A stretch of 60,233 nucleotides of DNA from Bacteroidales bacterium (GTDB lineage: Bacteria; Bacteroidota; Bacteroidia; Bacteroidales; UBA932). The position numbers and the translations under genes were made by a program. This document shows positions 60,012-60,233 of this stretch, piece after piece; position 1 is the stretch's first letter, and every line of letters starts with the position of its first letter. The notes beneath the pieces are model-generated. The model was not told where the DNA came from and made no database searches. It saw nothing but the letters and a program-made list of their open reading frames with translations. The stretch lies in NCBI GenBank assembly GCA_024401745.1, contig JAKSKK010000010.1, positions 1-60,233 of the forward strand, in the 5' to 3' direction.

Positions 60012-60233
60012 AATAAAATAGAATCCTCTTGAGGATGAAGCATTAATCTAATTTACAAAGATAATACTTTCCATATAGATTGCTGGCAATTGATTAGACA
60101 GTTTGTCAAGAAAAGTGTTTGGTTGTTTGGCGTTTTTTTGCGTGTCTGGAACTACCAAAAACAATAAAAGCAAGTTAATAATTTGAATCAGTAGTTGAAA
60201 ATTAAAAAAATGAATGCGATGGCGAGCTTGCCA
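60012..60233. promoter_or_regulatory. Promoter region of the four-gene module, with leader palindrome
   Basis: TATCTTTG on the minus strand (60063-60056) faces the SIS-HAD gene; no clear -33 box. Between it and the ATG lies the perfect inverted repeat atcctc-tt-gaggat (60023-60036), which could be an operator or leader hairpin. The remaining sequence is AT-rich. A short open frame starting at ATG 60210 runs off the end of the window on the plus strand and cannot be judged. Confidence 0.55.

Overview
The window comes from a GC-rich member of the Bacteroidota, most likely order Bacteroidales. Three things point there. Many genes are preceded by the Bacteroidota -7 box TAnnTTTG, several with a TTTG-like -33 box about 19-21 nt upstream. 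Shine-Dalgarno sequences are weak. Secreted enzymes repeatedly start with short lipoprotein signal peptides ending in a Cys (LAAC, CAAC, LASC and similar). No tRNA, rRNA, CRISPR array, intact transposase or integrase was found, and no SusC/SusD pair.

Layout. (1) 1-7.6 kb is an accessory segment: a truncated AT-rich surface-protein fragment, an orphan HicB-like antitoxin, an orphan XRE regulator, a GH92 glycosidase whose usual catalytic Glu reads Gln, a single-chain MmeI-like restriction-modification enzyme with an AT-rich specificity region, and a membrane-anchored NERD nuclease-like protein. A hairpin-rich intergenic region (7.3-7.6 kb) follows. (2) 7.6-15.8 kb is one leftward operon for arabinose-containing glycans (GH127, an SGNH/EEP fusion, cysteine desulfidase, GH51, GH43-like). 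(3) 15.8-28.0 kb is mostly backbone: a patatin/beta-barrel protein; a PRTase-NCS1 permease-phosphoesterase-MFS operon; ComF, a FabG-type reductase, an M24 peptidase, and DUF456 and DUF819 membrane proteins. (4) 28.0-35.6 kb is a seven-gene leftward phospho-signalling cassette: zinc-ribbon protein, Ser/Thr kinase, triple-AAA ATPase, FHA protein, PP2C phosphatase, DUF1963 protein and a small unknown. (5) 35.6-51 kb holds a LOG protein, a CBS/CNNM transporter, an MBL protein, and a second set of glycan enzymes (GH109-like, WbsX/GH99-like, GH88, CE1-like, GH116) with a band-7 protein, a secreted unknown and an M16 peptidase. (6) 51-60 kb is AT-rich and looks like a defence or conflict island: AbiEi/AbiEii with a PfkB kinase, preceded by a tightly overlapping four-gene module (SIS-HAD fusion, PRTase-like protein, P-loop ATPase, unknown).

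How the parts may work together. The kinase cassette has a writer (kinase), an eraser (PP2C), a reader (FHA) and a multi-AAA remodelling ATPase, with zinc ribbons on three of its proteins. The kinase N-terminus carries Thr-rich short repeats that could be its own phospho-sites. The island at the right end combines sugar-phosphate enzymes with a PRTase-like protein and an ATPase, which suggests making or sensing a phosphoribosyl- or nucleotide-like molecule. These two cassettes are the best candidates for undescribed systems. Both proposals are inference from gene content and spacing and were not tested by any search.
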